NCBI GenBank assembly: GCA_900180385.1
Contig: FXLX01000003.1
Coordinates: 62,001-126,000 of the forward strand
Length of the DNA stretch: 64,000 bases
Direction: 5' to 3'
Origin: an uncultured Candidatus Thioglobus sp.
Lineage (GTDB): Bacteria > Pseudomonadota > Gammaproteobacteria > PS1 > Pseudothioglobaceae
This document shows positions 40,907 to 51,102 of the stretch, piece by piece. The translations under genes and the position numbers were made by a program. Numbering within the stretch: position 1 is the first letter of the stretch; the number at the start of each line of letters is the position of its first letter. The notes beneath the pieces were generated by a model that worked only from the letters and a program-made list of their open reading frames with translations, searched no databases and was not told the origin of the DNA.

Positions 40907-41022
40907 TGTTGTTTTCCATTGTTGTTTGTGGTCAATTATACCTAGTTGTTTTATCCATTTTCTTCTCAGTAGTGCAGGACAATATGGTAAAATTTTCGAA
41001 GTTTTTCATTCAGGAGTATCCG

Positions 41023-42150
41023 GTGTCACAAGTTGCCTTATTAGCTATATTAGTTTTGGAAGATGGAACGATTTTTCGCGGAAAATCTATAGGTAGTGCA
41101 GGTGAAACACTCGGCGAAGTGGTTTTCAATACCTCGATGACTGGATACCAAGAAATCCTGACTGACCCTTCATACACGCAACAAATCGTTGCGCTAACTT
41201 ACCCCCATATTGGTAGTACTGGTACCAATGTAATAGATGAAGAATCTTCTAAAGTTTATGCAGCAGGGTTGATTATTCGTGATTTGCCATTGTTGCATAG
41301 CAATTGGCGTAACACCATGCCTTTAGATGAATATCTGCAAACCAATAATATTGTTGCAATTAGTGATATCGATACTCGTGCCTTAACTCGTCATTTGCGT
41401 GAAAATGGCTCTCTTAAGGGTTGCATTGTTGCTGGTGATAATATCGATGAAGCTGCGGCCATTGCTAAGGCGCAATCTTTTGCTGGTTTAAAAAATATGG
41501 ACTTGGCAAAAGTGGTTTCTACACTTGAGCAATATCAATTTAATACGGGTTCATATTTACTAGAGTCAGGTGAATTTACCGAGTTGAAAGCAAAATTTAA
41601 AGTAGTAGTGTATGACTACGGCGTTAAGAATAATATTTTAAGAATGTTGGTAGATCGCGGTTGTGATTTAACTGTGGTTAATGCACAAACTCCAGTTGCT
41701 GAGGTGTTAGCAATGAATCCAAATGGCGTGTTTTTATCTAATGGTCCAGGTGATCCTGAGCCGTGTGATTACGCCATTGCTAATATTAAAATTCTTTTAG
41801 AAAAAGACATGCCAATTTTTGGTATTTGTTTGGGTCATCAATTATTAGCATTGGCTAGTGGTGCAAAGACGCAAAAAATGAAATTTGGTCATCATGGTGC
41901 CAATCATCCTGTGCAAGATTTAGATAGTATGAAAGTAATGATTACTTCTCAAAATCATGGTTTTGCGGTAGCTGAAGAAACCATGCCAGAAAATCTTGAA
42001 GTGACGCACCGCTCTTTATTTGATAATACTATTCAGGGTGTGCGCGTTAAAGGTAAAAAAGCCTTTAGTTTTCAGGGGCATCCAGAAGCCTCGCCAGGCC
42101 CTCATGATGTGAGTGGCTTATTTGATACCTTTATTGAGGAGATGAAATAA
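41023..42150 (+). CDS. carA: Carbamoyl-phosphate synthase small subunit
   Basis: '[17 protein letters not shown]'-type N-terminus, '[32 protein letters not shown]'; GTG at 41023 after caggag favoured over the ORF-track start. Confidence 0.95.
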   Translation: MSQVALLAILVLEDGTIFRGKSIGSAGETLGEVVFNTSMTGYQEILTDPSYTQQIVALTYPHIGSTGTNVIDEESSKVYAAGLIIRDLPLLHSNWRNTMPLDEYLQTNNIVAISDIDTRALTRHLRENGSLKGCIVAGDNIDEAAAIAKAQSFAGLKNMDLAKVVSTLEQYQFNTGSYLLESGEFTELKAKFKVVVYDYGVKNNILRMLVDRGCDLTVVNAQTPVAEVLAMNPNGVFLSNGPGDPEPCDYAIANIKILLEKDMPIFGICLGHQLLALASGAKTQKMKFGHHGANHPVQDLDSMKVMITSQNHGFAVAEETMPENLEVTHRSLFDNTIQGVRVKGKKAFSFQGHPEASPGPHDVSGLFDTFIEEMK

Positions 42151-42836
42151 TGAATAAACTTATTATCAGCCTACTATTGTTAATCAGTAGTACTTTTTCT
42201 GTAGCGGAAGATATTGATCCATTTGAGGATACAAATAGAGTTATTTATAATTTTAATGAAACTATTGATGATAATCTTTTAGAGCCAGTTTCTCGTTCAT
42301 ATAAAGACAATATGCCAGATTTTATACAAAGTCGAGTGAGTGATTTTTTTGGTAACTTGCGTGATGTTTCCACATTGGCTAATCAAATTTTACAATTCAA
42401 AGTAACCGAAAGTGCGACTACATTGGGTCGTATTGTTGTTAACACAACCATAGGTGTTGCAGGTTTATTCGACGTAGCTTCAGACATTAGCCTGACTACG
42501 CTTAACGAAGATTTTGGTCAAACCATGGCGGTTTGGGGTGTTGAAAAAGGCCCTTATATGGTGCTGCCATTATTAGGTCCATCAACTGCGAGAGATGGTG
42601 CAGGACTTTATGTTGACTTAACTTCTGATACAAACCTAGTTAATGACTTGGATAATGTTGGTTTTGTTAGTGCTAGTGCCATGAGTATTGTTGATAAGCG
42701 TGTTGAATTGTTGCCAGCAACAGATATATTGGACCAGTCAGATGATTCGTACATTGCGATGCGCTCATCTTATTTACAAAAAAGAAATTACGACGTTTAT
42801 GATGGCAATTTGCCAGTTAGTGACGACGACTTCTAA
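42150..42836 (+). CDS. mlaA: MlaA (VacJ)-family phospholipid-transport protein
   Basis: 'DPFEDTNRVIYNFNETIDDNLLEPVSRSYKD', 'EDFGQTMAVWGVEKGPYMVLPLLGPSTARDGAG'. Confidence 0.88.
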   Translation: MNKLIISLLLLISSTFSVAEDIDPFEDTNRVIYNFNETIDDNLLEPVSRSYKDNMPDFIQSRVSDFFGNLRDVSTLANQILQFKVTESATTLGRIVVNTTIGVAGLFDVASDISLTTLNEDFGQTMAVWGVEKGPYMVLPLLGPSTARDGAGLYVDLTSDTNLVNDLDNVGFVSASAMSIVDKRVELLPATDILDQSDDSYIAMRSSYLQKRNYDVYDGNLPVSDDDF

Positions 42837-42856
42837 CCCTAATTAATTAAAAACCT

Positions 42857-45800
42857 ATGCCAAAAAGACAAGACCTTAAAAGTATTTTAATCATCGGCGC
42901 TGGGCCGATTGTAATCGGACAAGCCTGTGAATTTGATTATTCTGGCGCTCAGGCTTGTAAGGCATTGCGTGAAGAAGGTTATCGCGTTATTTTGGTTAAC
43001 TCCAATCCAGCGACGATTATGACTGATCCGCAAATGGCAGATGCAACCTACATTGAGCCGATTGAATGGCGTACAGTTGAGAAAATTATTGAAATTGAAA
43101 GGCCTGATGCTTTGTTGCCAACAATGGGTGGCCAAACGGCACTTAACTGTGCGCTTGATTTAGAGCGCCATGGCGTACTTAAAAAGTATGGTGTTGAAAT
43201 GATTGGCGCTAGAAAAGAAGCAATTGACAAAGCCGAAGATCGTGATCTATTCCGCGAGGCTATGCTAAAAATTGGCTTAGATATGCCTAAAGCAGCTGTT
43301 GCACATACGCTAGAAGAAGCATTTGCCGTACAAGAAACAGTTGGCTACCCAACAGTTATTCGTCCATCATTCACTATGGGTGGCTCAGGTGGTGGTATCG
43401 CTTTTAACAAAGAAGAATTTATTGAAATTTGTGAGCGTGGTTTGGATCTTTCGCCTACTAATGAGTTATTGGTTGAAGAATCGATTCTAGGCTGGAAAGA
43501 GTTTGAGATGGAAGTGGTTCGCGATACAAAAGATAATTGCATTATTATTTGTTCGATCGAAAATTTTGATCCAATGGGTGTTCATACGGGCGACTCTATT
43601 ACGGTAGCCCCGGCACAAACACTAACTGATAAAGAATACCAAGTGATGCGTAATGCTTCATTGGCAGTATTGCGTGAAATTGGTGTTGATACGGGTGGCT
43701 CGAACGTACAGTTTGCTGTTAATCCTGAAAATGGCCGTTTAACCATTATTGAAATGAATCCTCGTGTTTCTCGCTCATCGGCTTTAGCGTCAAAAGCAAC
43801 AGGTTTTCCGATCGCTAGAGTTGCTGCAAAATTAGCGGTAGGTTATACATTAGACGAGCTTGGTAATGACATTACCAGTGGAAAAACACCCGCTTCGTTT
43901 GAACCAAGCATCGATTATGTTGTGACAAAAATTCCACGCTTTGCTTTTGAAAAATTTCCAAAAGCAGATGATCGTTTAACCACGCAGATGAAATCAGTGG
44001 GCGAAGTCATGGCCATGGGTTCAACTTTTCAAGAATCATTACAAAAGGCTTTAAGAGGTCTAGAGACTGATAAAGTTGGTTTAGATCCAATTGTAGATTT
44101 GAGTGCTGATGATGCGCGTAATAAAATTCGTTCAGAATGTATTACTGCACGTGGCGAACGTATTTTCTATGTAGCGGATGCCTTTAGATTGGGTATGACA
44201 TTAGATGAAGTGTTTGATTTATCTAAAATTGACCCATGGTTCTTAGCTCAAATTGAAGATATCGTCTCAAGCGAGGCGCAAATTAATGGCACCAGTATTT
44301 CAGATATTGATGCCGATGCTATGTTTGGATTAAAGCGCAAAGGTTTTTCTGATGCACGTTTGGCTCAGTTGTGTAGCTGTAGCGAATCATCGGTGCGTGA
44401 ACGACGTAAGGTATTAAACATTAAACCAGTCTTTAAACGTGTTGATAGTTGTGCTGCAGAATTTGATACACAAACTGCTTATTTATTCTCAACCTATCAG
44501 CAGCAATGTGAAGCCAATCCAACCAGTAACAAAAAGATTATGATTCTTGGTGGTGGCCCAAATAGAATTGGCCAGGGTATCGAATTTGATTATTGTTGTG
44601 TACATGCTTCCCTTGCACTACGTGAAGATGGTTTCGAAACCATTATGGTCAACTGTAATCCTGAAACTGTTTCAACAGACTACGATGTTTCAGACCGCTT
44701 ATATTTTGAGCCAGTCACCTTAGAAGACGTTCTGGCGGTGATTGATGTTGAAAATCCAGATGGCATTATTGTACATTACGGTGGCCAGACGCCACTTAAG
44801 CTAGCTGAAGCATTAGAAAAGAGTGGTGCTAAGATTATTGGTACTAGTCCTGATGCGATTGACTTGGCTGAAGATCGTGAACGTTTTTCTGCTTTATTGC
44901 AAGAGCTAGACCTTAAGCAACCGCACAATGGCACAGCTCGCTCATTAGAGCAAGCAAGAGATATTGCTGATGCAATTGGTTTTCCGTTAGTAGTTCGCCC
45001 TTCGTATGTATTGGGTGGCCGCGCAATGGAAATCGTCTACGATAAAGATTCTCTAGACCATTATATGCATACTGCTGTTCAAGTATCAAATGACTCGCCG
45101 GTCTTATTAGATTCATTCCTAAATCATGCCATTGAAGTTGATATTGATGTGATTTGTGATGGCGAAGATGTGGTGATTGGCGGTATTATGCAACACATTG
45201 AGCAAGCAGGTATTCACTCAGGCGACTCTGCTTGTTCATTGCCACCTTACTCTTTATCTGATGAAGTGCTAGATAAAATGCGCAAGCAAGTGGTTGCCAT
45301 GGCAAAAGCACTAAATGTAGTTGGCTTGATGAATACACAATTAGCCTACCAAGATGGTGAAATATACATTATTGAAGTTAATCCTCGTGCATCGCGTACC
45401 GTTCCATTTGTCTCTAAAGCTATTAGTGCACCACTTGCTAGTATTGCTGCACGTGTAATGTCAGGCAAAACTCTTAAGGAGCTAAATTTCACTAAAGAAA
45501 TTATTCCAAAGCATTACAGCGTCAAAGAAGCAGTATTTCCGTTTAATAAATTCTTAGGTGTAGATCCAATTTTAGGCCCAGAAATGCGCTCAACTGGCGA
45601 AGTAATGGGTATTGGCGATGACTTTGCCTCAGCTTTTGATAAAGCACAATTGGCGGCTGGATCACGTGCGCCAGAGAGTGGCACTGTCTTTGTGAGTCTT
45701 AGACGATTAGATCGTGATGATCTAGTTGAGCTTGGTAAAAAATTATCAAAACAAGGTTTTAACTTGGTTGCAACTCGTAGCAATAGAGAAACGCTGATTG

Positions 45801-46066
45801 AAGCTGGCTTAGAATGTGAAATGGTTAATAAGGTTTCTGAAGGCTCTCCACATATCGTTGATATGATTAAAAATGATACAATTGATCTTATCATTAACTC
45901 CACTGAAGACACTCAAGGTGTTGAAGATGCAGCCGCTATTCGTTGTCAGGCGTTGGTGCATAAAGTGCCATTTACAACGACAGTTGCCGCTGCTTTTGCG
46001 ATGCTTGATGGCTTAAAGACTCATGAGCAAATTACCGTAAGAACGGTTCAATCTTTAAACCAATAG
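42857..46066 (+). CDS. carB: Carbamoyl-phosphate synthase large subunit
   Basis: Full-length 1069 aa with duplicated ATP-grasp domains. Confidence 0.98.
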   Translation: MPKRQDLKSILIIGAGPIVIGQACEFDYSGAQACKALREEGYRVILVNSNPATIMTDPQMADATYIEPIEWRTVEKIIEIERPDALLPTMGGQTALNCALDLERHGVLKKYGVEMIGARKEAIDKAEDRDLFREAMLKIGLDMPKAAVAHTLEEAFAVQETVGYPTVIRPSFTMGGSGGGIAFNKEEFIEICERGLDLSPTNELLVEESILGWKEFEMEVVRDTKDNCIIICSIENFDPMGVHTGDSITVAPAQTLTDKEYQVMRNASLAVLREIGVDTGGSNVQFAVNPENGRLTIIEMNPRVSRSSALASKATGFPIARVAAKLAVGYTLDELGNDITSGKTPASFEPSIDYVVTKIPRFAFEKFPKADDRLTTQMKSVGEVMAMGSTFQESLQKALRGLETDKVGLDPIVDLSADDARNKIRSECITARGERIFYVADAFRLGMTLDEVFDLSKIDPWFLAQIEDIVSSEAQINGTSISDIDADAMFGLKRKGFSDARLAQLCSCSESSVRERRKVLNIKPVFKRVDSCAAEFDTQTAYLFSTYQQQCEANPTSNKKIMILGGGPNRIGQGIEFDYCCVHASLALREDGFETIMVNCNPETVSTDYDVSDRLYFEPVTLEDVLAVIDVENPDGIIVHYGGQTPLKLAEALEKSGAKIIGTSPDAIDLAEDRERFSALLQELDLKQPHNGTARSLEQARDIADAIGFPLVVRPSYVLGGRAMEIVYDKDSLDHYMHTAVQVSNDSPVLLDSFLNHAIEVDIDVICDGEDVVIGGIMQHIEQAGIHSGDSACSLPPYSLSDEVLDKMRKQVVAMAKALNVVGLMNTQLAYQDGEIYIIEVNPRASRTVPFVSKAISAPLASIAARVMSGKTLKELNFTKEIIPKHYSVKEAVFPFNKFLGVDPILGPEMRSTGEVMGIGDDFASAFDKAQLAAGSRAPESGTVFVSLRRLDRDDLVELGKKLSKQGFNLVATRSNRETLIEAGLECEMVNKVSEGSPHIVDMIKNDTIDLIINSTEDTQGVEDAAAIRCQALVHKVPFTTTVAAAFAMLDGLKTHEQITVRTVQSLNQ

Positions 46067-46075
46067 GATATTAAC

Positions 46076-46552
46076 ATGCAAAGTATTCCAATGACAGTGT
46101 TAGGTGTAAAGGCGTTAGAGGCTGAACTTTTAAGACTTAAAGATGTTGAGCGACCGCGTATTGTAGAAGACATCGCTACCGCTCGTGCACATGGTGACTT
46201 AAAAGAAAATGCTGAATATCATGCAGCTAAAGAAGAGCAAAGCTTTTGTGAGGGTCGTATTAAAGAAATCGAATCTAAATTATCACACATGCAAGTGATC
46301 GATGTCTCACGACTAACTCAAGACGGTCGTTGTGTTTTTGGCACCACAATCACCTTGATGAATGTCGAAGATGATAGTGAAATTACTTATCAAATTGTTG
46401 GTGAGGATGAAGCAAATATTGGTTTAAATAAAATTTCATGTCACTCGCCTATTGCTTCAGCACTTATGGGCAATGAAGAGGGTGATGAAGTAACTGTTAA
46501 AGCGCCTAGAGGCGATATTGTTTATGAAATACTTGAGGTTCAATATTTGTAG
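46076..46552 (+). CDS. greA: Transcription elongation factor GreA
   Basis: 'LEAELLRLKDVERPRIVEDIATARAHGDLKENAEYHAAKEEQ'. Confidence 0.97.
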   Translation: MQSIPMTVLGVKALEAELLRLKDVERPRIVEDIATARAHGDLKENAEYHAAKEEQSFCEGRIKEIESKLSHMQVIDVSRLTQDGRCVFGTTITLMNVEDDSEITYQIVGEDEANIGLNKISCHSPIASALMGNEEGDEVTVKAPRGDIVYEILEVQYL

Positions 46553-46561
46553 TTTTTAGTT

Positions 46562-46948
46562 TTAATGGCAAATTTTTGCAGTAGCATCTAGCATTGCTAA
46601 ATATTTTTTCTGCCAGTCTTTAGGGTGTTTTTCATACAACTCTAATAATTTTTTTTGCTCTTTGGTGAGTAGAACCAAATCACCTTTATTCTCGTAAATA
46701 TCAGTAACATCAATTAAATACTCTTCTATGTTTTGCAGGCCTCTGCCTGTGGCTAGCCATTCAAAAGAAATATTAAACTCTTGTGATATTTTCCTTAAAT
46801 TTTTAACACTTGGCTCAGAATTAAAAGATGAACTCGATTCATATTGGGAAATAGCCGAACTAGTTACTCCAATTTTTCTAGCTAATTCCTTTTGGGAAAG
46901 CCCCCTTAATTGGCGAAACTTCTTTATTCGTATTGCTAATGAATTCAT
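46562..46948 (-). CDS. XRE-family HTH transcriptional regulator
   Basis: 'RIKKFRQLRGLSQKELARKIGVTSSAISQYES' and 'ISFEWLATGRG'. Confidence 0.9.
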   Translation of the reverse strand: MNSLAIRIKKFRQLRGLSQKELARKIGVTSSAISQYESSSSFNSEPSVKNLRKISQEFNISFEWLATGRGLQNIEEYLIDVTDIYENKGDLVLLTKEQKKLLELYEKHPKDWQKKYLAMLDATAKICH

Positions 46949-47126
46949 AAAAACATTATATCAATACTAACTTTTAGACTAAAAAAGTATAACTTTATTT
47001 AAAAGTTAAATAATTAGTAATACTTTAATGTAATATGGTTTAACTAATATTATTTTAAATTAAATTAGTGATTTTTAAAAAATCAATAGGCATATTGATT
47101 TTATTGAATTAAACAACAAACGTAAT

Positions 47127-47879
47127 ATGAAAAAATTATTAACAATATCTGCAGTAATTTTATTAACAACAGGTTGTACATCCAATATATTGGATACAAA
47201 TATGAAAATAGGCGGTAAGGCTAATAATGCAGTTACCGCTAAAGCCAAAGAATTAAAAAAATGTGCTAAACCTCTTGGTGTTGCTGCATTAGTTGAGCCA
47301 GAATCTTCTAAGAATCTTTATGCTGTTTTAATGCAGCATAATTTACCTAGCCCTATTCCGATGATAAAACTAATAATGGCAAAAAGTAATTGCTTTCAGG
47401 TAGTTGATAGAGGTGCGGCATCAAAAGCATTGGAAAGAGAACGAGCGCTTGCCTCTGCTGGAGAATTGTCAAGCAATAAAAATACAACTTCTGGCAATAT
47501 GATAGGCGCTGATTGGATTATTACCCCAAGTGTTATTTTTTCAGATAATAACGCAGGTGGCTCAAACTTAGCACTTGGTGGTATAGCCACCGCATTTTTA
47601 GGGCCTCTTGGTGCATTGGCTGGAAATTTAAATATTTCTGATAAAGAAGCCCAAACACTATTAACCGTTGTTAATGTCAAAACAGGATTGCAAGATGCAG
47701 TGTCCGAAGGTAGGGCTAAAAAAACTGATATTGGCTTTGGTGCAGGTGGAGGTTTTTTTGGTCTAGGCGGTGCTCTTGGTGCTGCTGGCGGTAGTTATGG
47801 TAGTACCGATATGGGAAAACTTGTTGCTACAGCTTTTTTAGATGCACACAACAAACTGGTGGAACAGCTTAACAAATAA
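47127..47879 (+). CDS. CsgG/HfaB-like outer-membrane lipoprotein
   Basis: Lipobox LTTGC; 'CFQVVDRGAASKALERERALASAGEL', 'ADWIITPSVIFSD', Gly-rich segment. Confidence 0.75.
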   Translation: MKKLLTISAVILLTTGCTSNILDTNMKIGGKANNAVTAKAKELKKCAKPLGVAALVEPESSKNLYAVLMQHNLPSPIPMIKLIMAKSNCFQVVDRGAASKALERERALASAGELSSNKNTTSGNMIGADWIITPSVIFSDNNAGGSNLALGGIATAFLGPLGALAGNLNISDKEAQTLLTVVNVKTGLQDAVSEGRAKKTDIGFGAGGGFFGLGGALGAAGGSYGSTDMGKLVATAFLDAHNKLVEQLNK

Positions 47880-47895
47880 TCAATAAGGACAAAAA

Positions 47896-48471
47896 ATGAA
47901 AAAATTACTACTATTAACAGCACTAGCAACATCAATCACTTTTATCTCTTTTGCTTATGCAGAAGACACATCTAATCATAGTTATTCTTACGCAGGAATT
48001 TCAGTGGGAAGTCCAAGTAGCAGAGAGGAAGAGAGTCGTATAGGTCAAGATGAAAAGAATACAACCTATAAACTATTTGGTGGATATAGCATTAATAAAA
48101 ATATCTCTGTTGAAGGTCATTATTTTAACGAATTGACCTACATCTCAGGTCCTGCTAATCCCATAAATCCTACTGGTGACCATTACAAAACTCAGTCTTA
48201 TGGAATAGCAGCTATTTACAAGATACCATTTGAAAGTATTACTCCGTTTGTTAAATTAGGTTATCACAAATGGAAGTTTTCAGAAACTGATGATGGAAAT
48301 CCAACGATTAACACTACTGGAAATGATTTATTCTTTGGTTTAGGAACTTCAATTTCTCTAAATGATAAAGTTGATTTTAGAATTGAAGCAGAAAGATTTA
48401 ATTATGAAGATTCTGAAAAAGAAAAAATAAAAACTAATTTATATTCAGTGGGTATTGCTTACAAGTTTTAA
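47896..48471 (+). CDS. Outer-membrane beta-barrel protein (OmpA/OmpW-like porin fold)
   Basis: Signal peptide, alternating strands, C-terminal '...LYSVGIAYKF'. Confidence 0.75.
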   Translation: MKKLLLLTALATSITFISFAYAEDTSNHSYSYAGISVGSPSSREEESRIGQDEKNTTYKLFGGYSINKNISVEGHYFNELTYISGPANPINPTGDHYKTQSYGIAAIYKIPFESITPFVKLGYHKWKFSETDDGNPTINTTGNDLFFGLGTSISLNDKVDFRIEAERFNYEDSEKEKIKTNLYSVGIAYKF

Positions 48472-48482
48472 GAGAATAAAAA

Positions 48483-48668
48483 ATGGCAAGATTTATATGT
48501 AATGGCTGTAATAAAAAAATAGGTGGTGCTTTCTCAATTGTCCCAGTTGGGCAATGTACTAATAGAGCCTGTGCAAGTGTTTGGTGTAACACATGCACTG
48601 TAGGTGCATTTCCACCCAAGTGCCCTAGATGTGACAGAGAAGTCAAAACCATGCATACAACTTATTAA
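48483..48668 (+). CDS. Small zinc-ribbon protein
   Basis: CNGC, CTNRAC, CNTC, CPRC cysteine motifs; 61 aa. Confidence 0.6.
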   Translation: MARFICNGCNKKIGGAFSIVPVGQCTNRACASVWCNTCTVGAFPPKCPRCDREVKTMHTTY

Positions 48669-48743
48669 TTTTTTTTAGATAGAAATCAAAACCCAGTCAA
48701 CTTTGATTTGTTTTTTAACATGACTTAATTTAGGAGAGTAAAT

Positions 48744-49145
48744 ATGGGAATTTTTAATCAACTTGATAAAGATCAAAAAATAGAAATCAATCTTATTCGC
48801 GGAATTTCTATAGCGGCAATCACTATGGCAAGAATAGATGGCGAGGTTGATGATTCTGAGGTGGAAGCTATTAAGATACTGGTGGAGATATAAGCAATGA
48901 AGATTGGGGAGTATGCGGTAAAAATTTGCAACACAACAGCAGTTAAAGAGCGTGTGGAGCTAATTGCTAATAATGTACGCAATATAGATGGTAAAGCTCA
49001 TCTTGTAATAATAGAGATGATACATTCCATCGCACGTGTAAATGGCGATTTTTCCGATAGCGAAGAGTTGCTAATAGAAACCTTTGTTGATTTACTAGAT
49101 GTAACTCAATCAGAAGTTTTTGAAATGATAAAAAGGAGAAATTAA
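48744..49145 (+). pseudogene. TerB-like protein interrupted by an in-frame TAA (48891-48893)
   Basis: MGIFNQLDKDQKIEINLIRGISIAAITMARIDGEVDDSEVEAIKILVEI[TAA]AMKIGEYAVKICNTTAVKERVELIANNVRNIDGKAHLVIIEMIHSIARVNGDFSDSEELLIETF...; both halves in the same frame. Confidence 0.65.
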
Positions 49146-49146
49146 A

Positions 49147-49305
49147 ATGGCAAAAAGAGTATGTGATGTATGTGGAGAAAACAAGGATATGGAAAGAGGA
49201 AAAACTTGTGATAAGGGGCATTTTGTGTGCCGAAGTTGTAGAAACATAGGGGTGTTTAATGATGGAATTAGCAAGTGTCCAATTTGTAAAACAAAATTAA
49301 AATAA
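49147..49305 (+). CDS. Small RING/zinc-ribbon-like protein (52 aa)
   Basis: MAKRVCDVCGENKDMERGKTCDKGHFVCRSCRNIGVFNDGISKCPICKTKLK*; below the ORF-track cutoff. Confidence 0.65.
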   Translation: MAKRVCDVCGENKDMERGKTCDKGHFVCRSCRNIGVFNDGISKCPICKTKLK

Positions 49306-49310
49306 AAAAC

Positions 49311-50042
49311 ATGGATGAATTTAACGATAGTGAAATTAAAGAGGCTTTTGATAATTCTTCCAAAGCTCTGCAGGATTTATTAAACGGAAATGATCTGGTA
49401 ATTTCTTTACAAGAAATAGGCATAAGATATTCTTTAGAGAAAACAGACACTGAGTCTTTAATTAAAGAGTTGGGGTATATTGGACTTAGACTAAAAGATA
49501 AACAAGATGATTATTCTGAATTTATTAAAAACAATGTTGCTAATATAAAAAAGTGTAGCGATGTTGATAGTTTTGCCAAAGAAATCAATAGTTATTTTGA
49601 GTCAGCTCATGAAGATTTTTTGCGTTTATCTGATAATGAGATTAAATATTATGAGAATGATGATTATTTAGTAACAAGTGGGCGTTTTTTCGACAAGTCA
49701 AAACAAATAGAACTGCCGATTATGGAGGTTGACTGCTTTAGACTTTATAGTCTGGGATTTGGTGGAACAGCTGGATCTGGTATCATGGTATTTATAGGGA
49801 TACTGTCACTTCAAGGTGGGAGCGGTTTTGCAATTTTTGGCTTGATATTAATTGCGCTTGGCGTTTTTTTAATAAAAAACAGATATACTTATTACTTAGG
49901 AGAAAAGGACAATATTGATGTAACTAGAGATAGTATATCTAAAAAGACCGCAACTCCTATTTTTTCCGCTATCACCAAAGCGCAAATAAGAATTAGAGAA
50001 TTTAGTGAAAAAGCATTTAAATCAAAAATTACAAATATTTAG
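49311..50042 (+). CDS. Two-TM membrane protein of unknown function
   Basis: Soluble N-terminal region, hydrophobic hairpin 'GGTAGSGIMVFIGILSLQGGSGFAIFGLILIALGVFLI'. Confidence 0.65.
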   Translation: MDEFNDSEIKEAFDNSSKALQDLLNGNDLVISLQEIGIRYSLEKTDTESLIKELGYIGLRLKDKQDDYSEFIKNNVANIKKCSDVDSFAKEINSYFESAHEDFLRLSDNEIKYYENDDYLVTSGRFFDKSKQIELPIMEVDCFRLYSLGFGGTAGSGIMVFIGILSLQGGSGFAIFGLILIALGVFLIKNRYTYYLGEKDNIDVTRDSISKKTATPIFSAITKAQIRIREFSEKAFKSKITNI

Positions 50043-50065
50043 GAAAAACAAGGGATGAATACATC

Positions 50066-50500
50066 ATGAAAAATTTAATTAAAACTTTAGCAACTTTAAT
50101 ATTTCTAAGTAGTTTTGGCTTATTTGCAGAAGATGTTAAGTGTGATAATAATTCATCTTGTGTAGCGTCTAATTATTTTATTGCTAATGTTGAAAAAATT
50201 AGTAAGCGTGGAAAGATTGTTATTGTTCAAGTTAAATATCTGTCTAAGGTTACTTATTTTGATGTTGATTTTAAAAAGGGCTATGCAATATTATTAGATA
50301 ATAATGGTAATGAGTTTAAAGTTGACGGTAAGAATATCAGTGAATTTAGAATAGGTAAAGGTAATTTTAGAGTACTTTCTTTGAAGTTTAGAGGCAGTGA
50401 TAAAATGCAAATTAACACACCTTTTGATCTGACTATTAAAGCTTCAAACGAACATGGAGAAATCACCTTTTTTGATTTAAATATAGCACGTAAAAAATGA
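50066..50500 (+). CDS. Secreted protein of unknown function
   Basis: Signal peptide MKNLIKTLATLIFLSSFGLFAEDV; predicted beta-rich. Confidence 0.65.
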   Translation: MKNLIKTLATLIFLSSFGLFAEDVKCDNNSSCVASNYFIANVEKISKRGKIVIVQVKYLSKVTYFDVDFKKGYAILLDNNGNEFKVDGKNISEFRIGKGNFRVLSLKFRGSDKMQINTPFDLTIKASNEHGEITFFDLNIARKK

Positions 50501-51102
50501 ATAAAATATTAGCAACAGTTGGATTTTTATTTTTAATAGTATCAATAAATGCATCAGCAAAAACCGTCATCACTTTAAATAAAAGTTCATCAATTTGTTC
50601 TGTTGCTTTTGAAAGTAAAGCAAGTGGTAAAAGAATACAGGGACAAAAATATTTGAGTTTTAAAATTCAAGATATTAAATTATCTGACTTATATATGGCA
50701 AAAGGCTCTTTGGAATCATCCGTTGATTCACAGTGGTTAAATACTGGTGAAAGATATTATATATCTGCTTTTATCAATTCATCAATTGGACCGAAACACA
50801 TCCCAATTAATATTCCTGAAAAATCTGATGATTACAATAGGTATGTCGATATAGATATTGATGAATATTTGCCTTGTTTTTGCTTCACAGGGGCTGATAA
50901 ACCCAGCCGTTGTATTGAAAGAAATTACCATGATGTTACTTTTAAAGATAGGTTTGGTAATTGGTGGCAACAAACAGACAAAGACACAGCCAAACGCATC
51001 GGTAATAAAATTGGTGAAGGTTCACATAAGGTATGGGATGCAACCAAAGGTGGGGCAAGAAATATTAAAGATGGATGGAATGATTATCAGGAAAAATCGT
51101 GA
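50497..51102 (+). CDS. Secreted protein of unknown function
   Basis: Signal peptide MNKILATVGFLFLIVSINASA; ATGA-coupled to the preceding ORF. Confidence 0.65.
   Translation: MNKILATVGFLFLIVSINASAKTVITLNKSSSICSVAFESKASGKRIQGQKYLSFKIQDIKLSDLYMAKGSLESSVDSQWLNTGERYYISAFINSSIGPKHIPINIPEKSDDYNRYVDIDIDEYLPCFCFTGADKPSRCIERNYHDVTFKDRFGNWWQQTDKDTAKRIGNKIGEGSHKVWDATKGGARNIKDGWNDYQEKS

Noticed and set aside
40906-41022. Extended N-terminus of CarA in the ORF track
   Set aside because: Overlaps the divergent HMA gene start; GTG at 41023 with a good RBS gives the canonical CarA N-terminus.
47770-47800. GGCGGTAG motif resembling an RfaH ops element
   Set aside because: Lies inside the CsgG-like coding sequence encoding GGS repeats and does not match the rest of the ops consensus.
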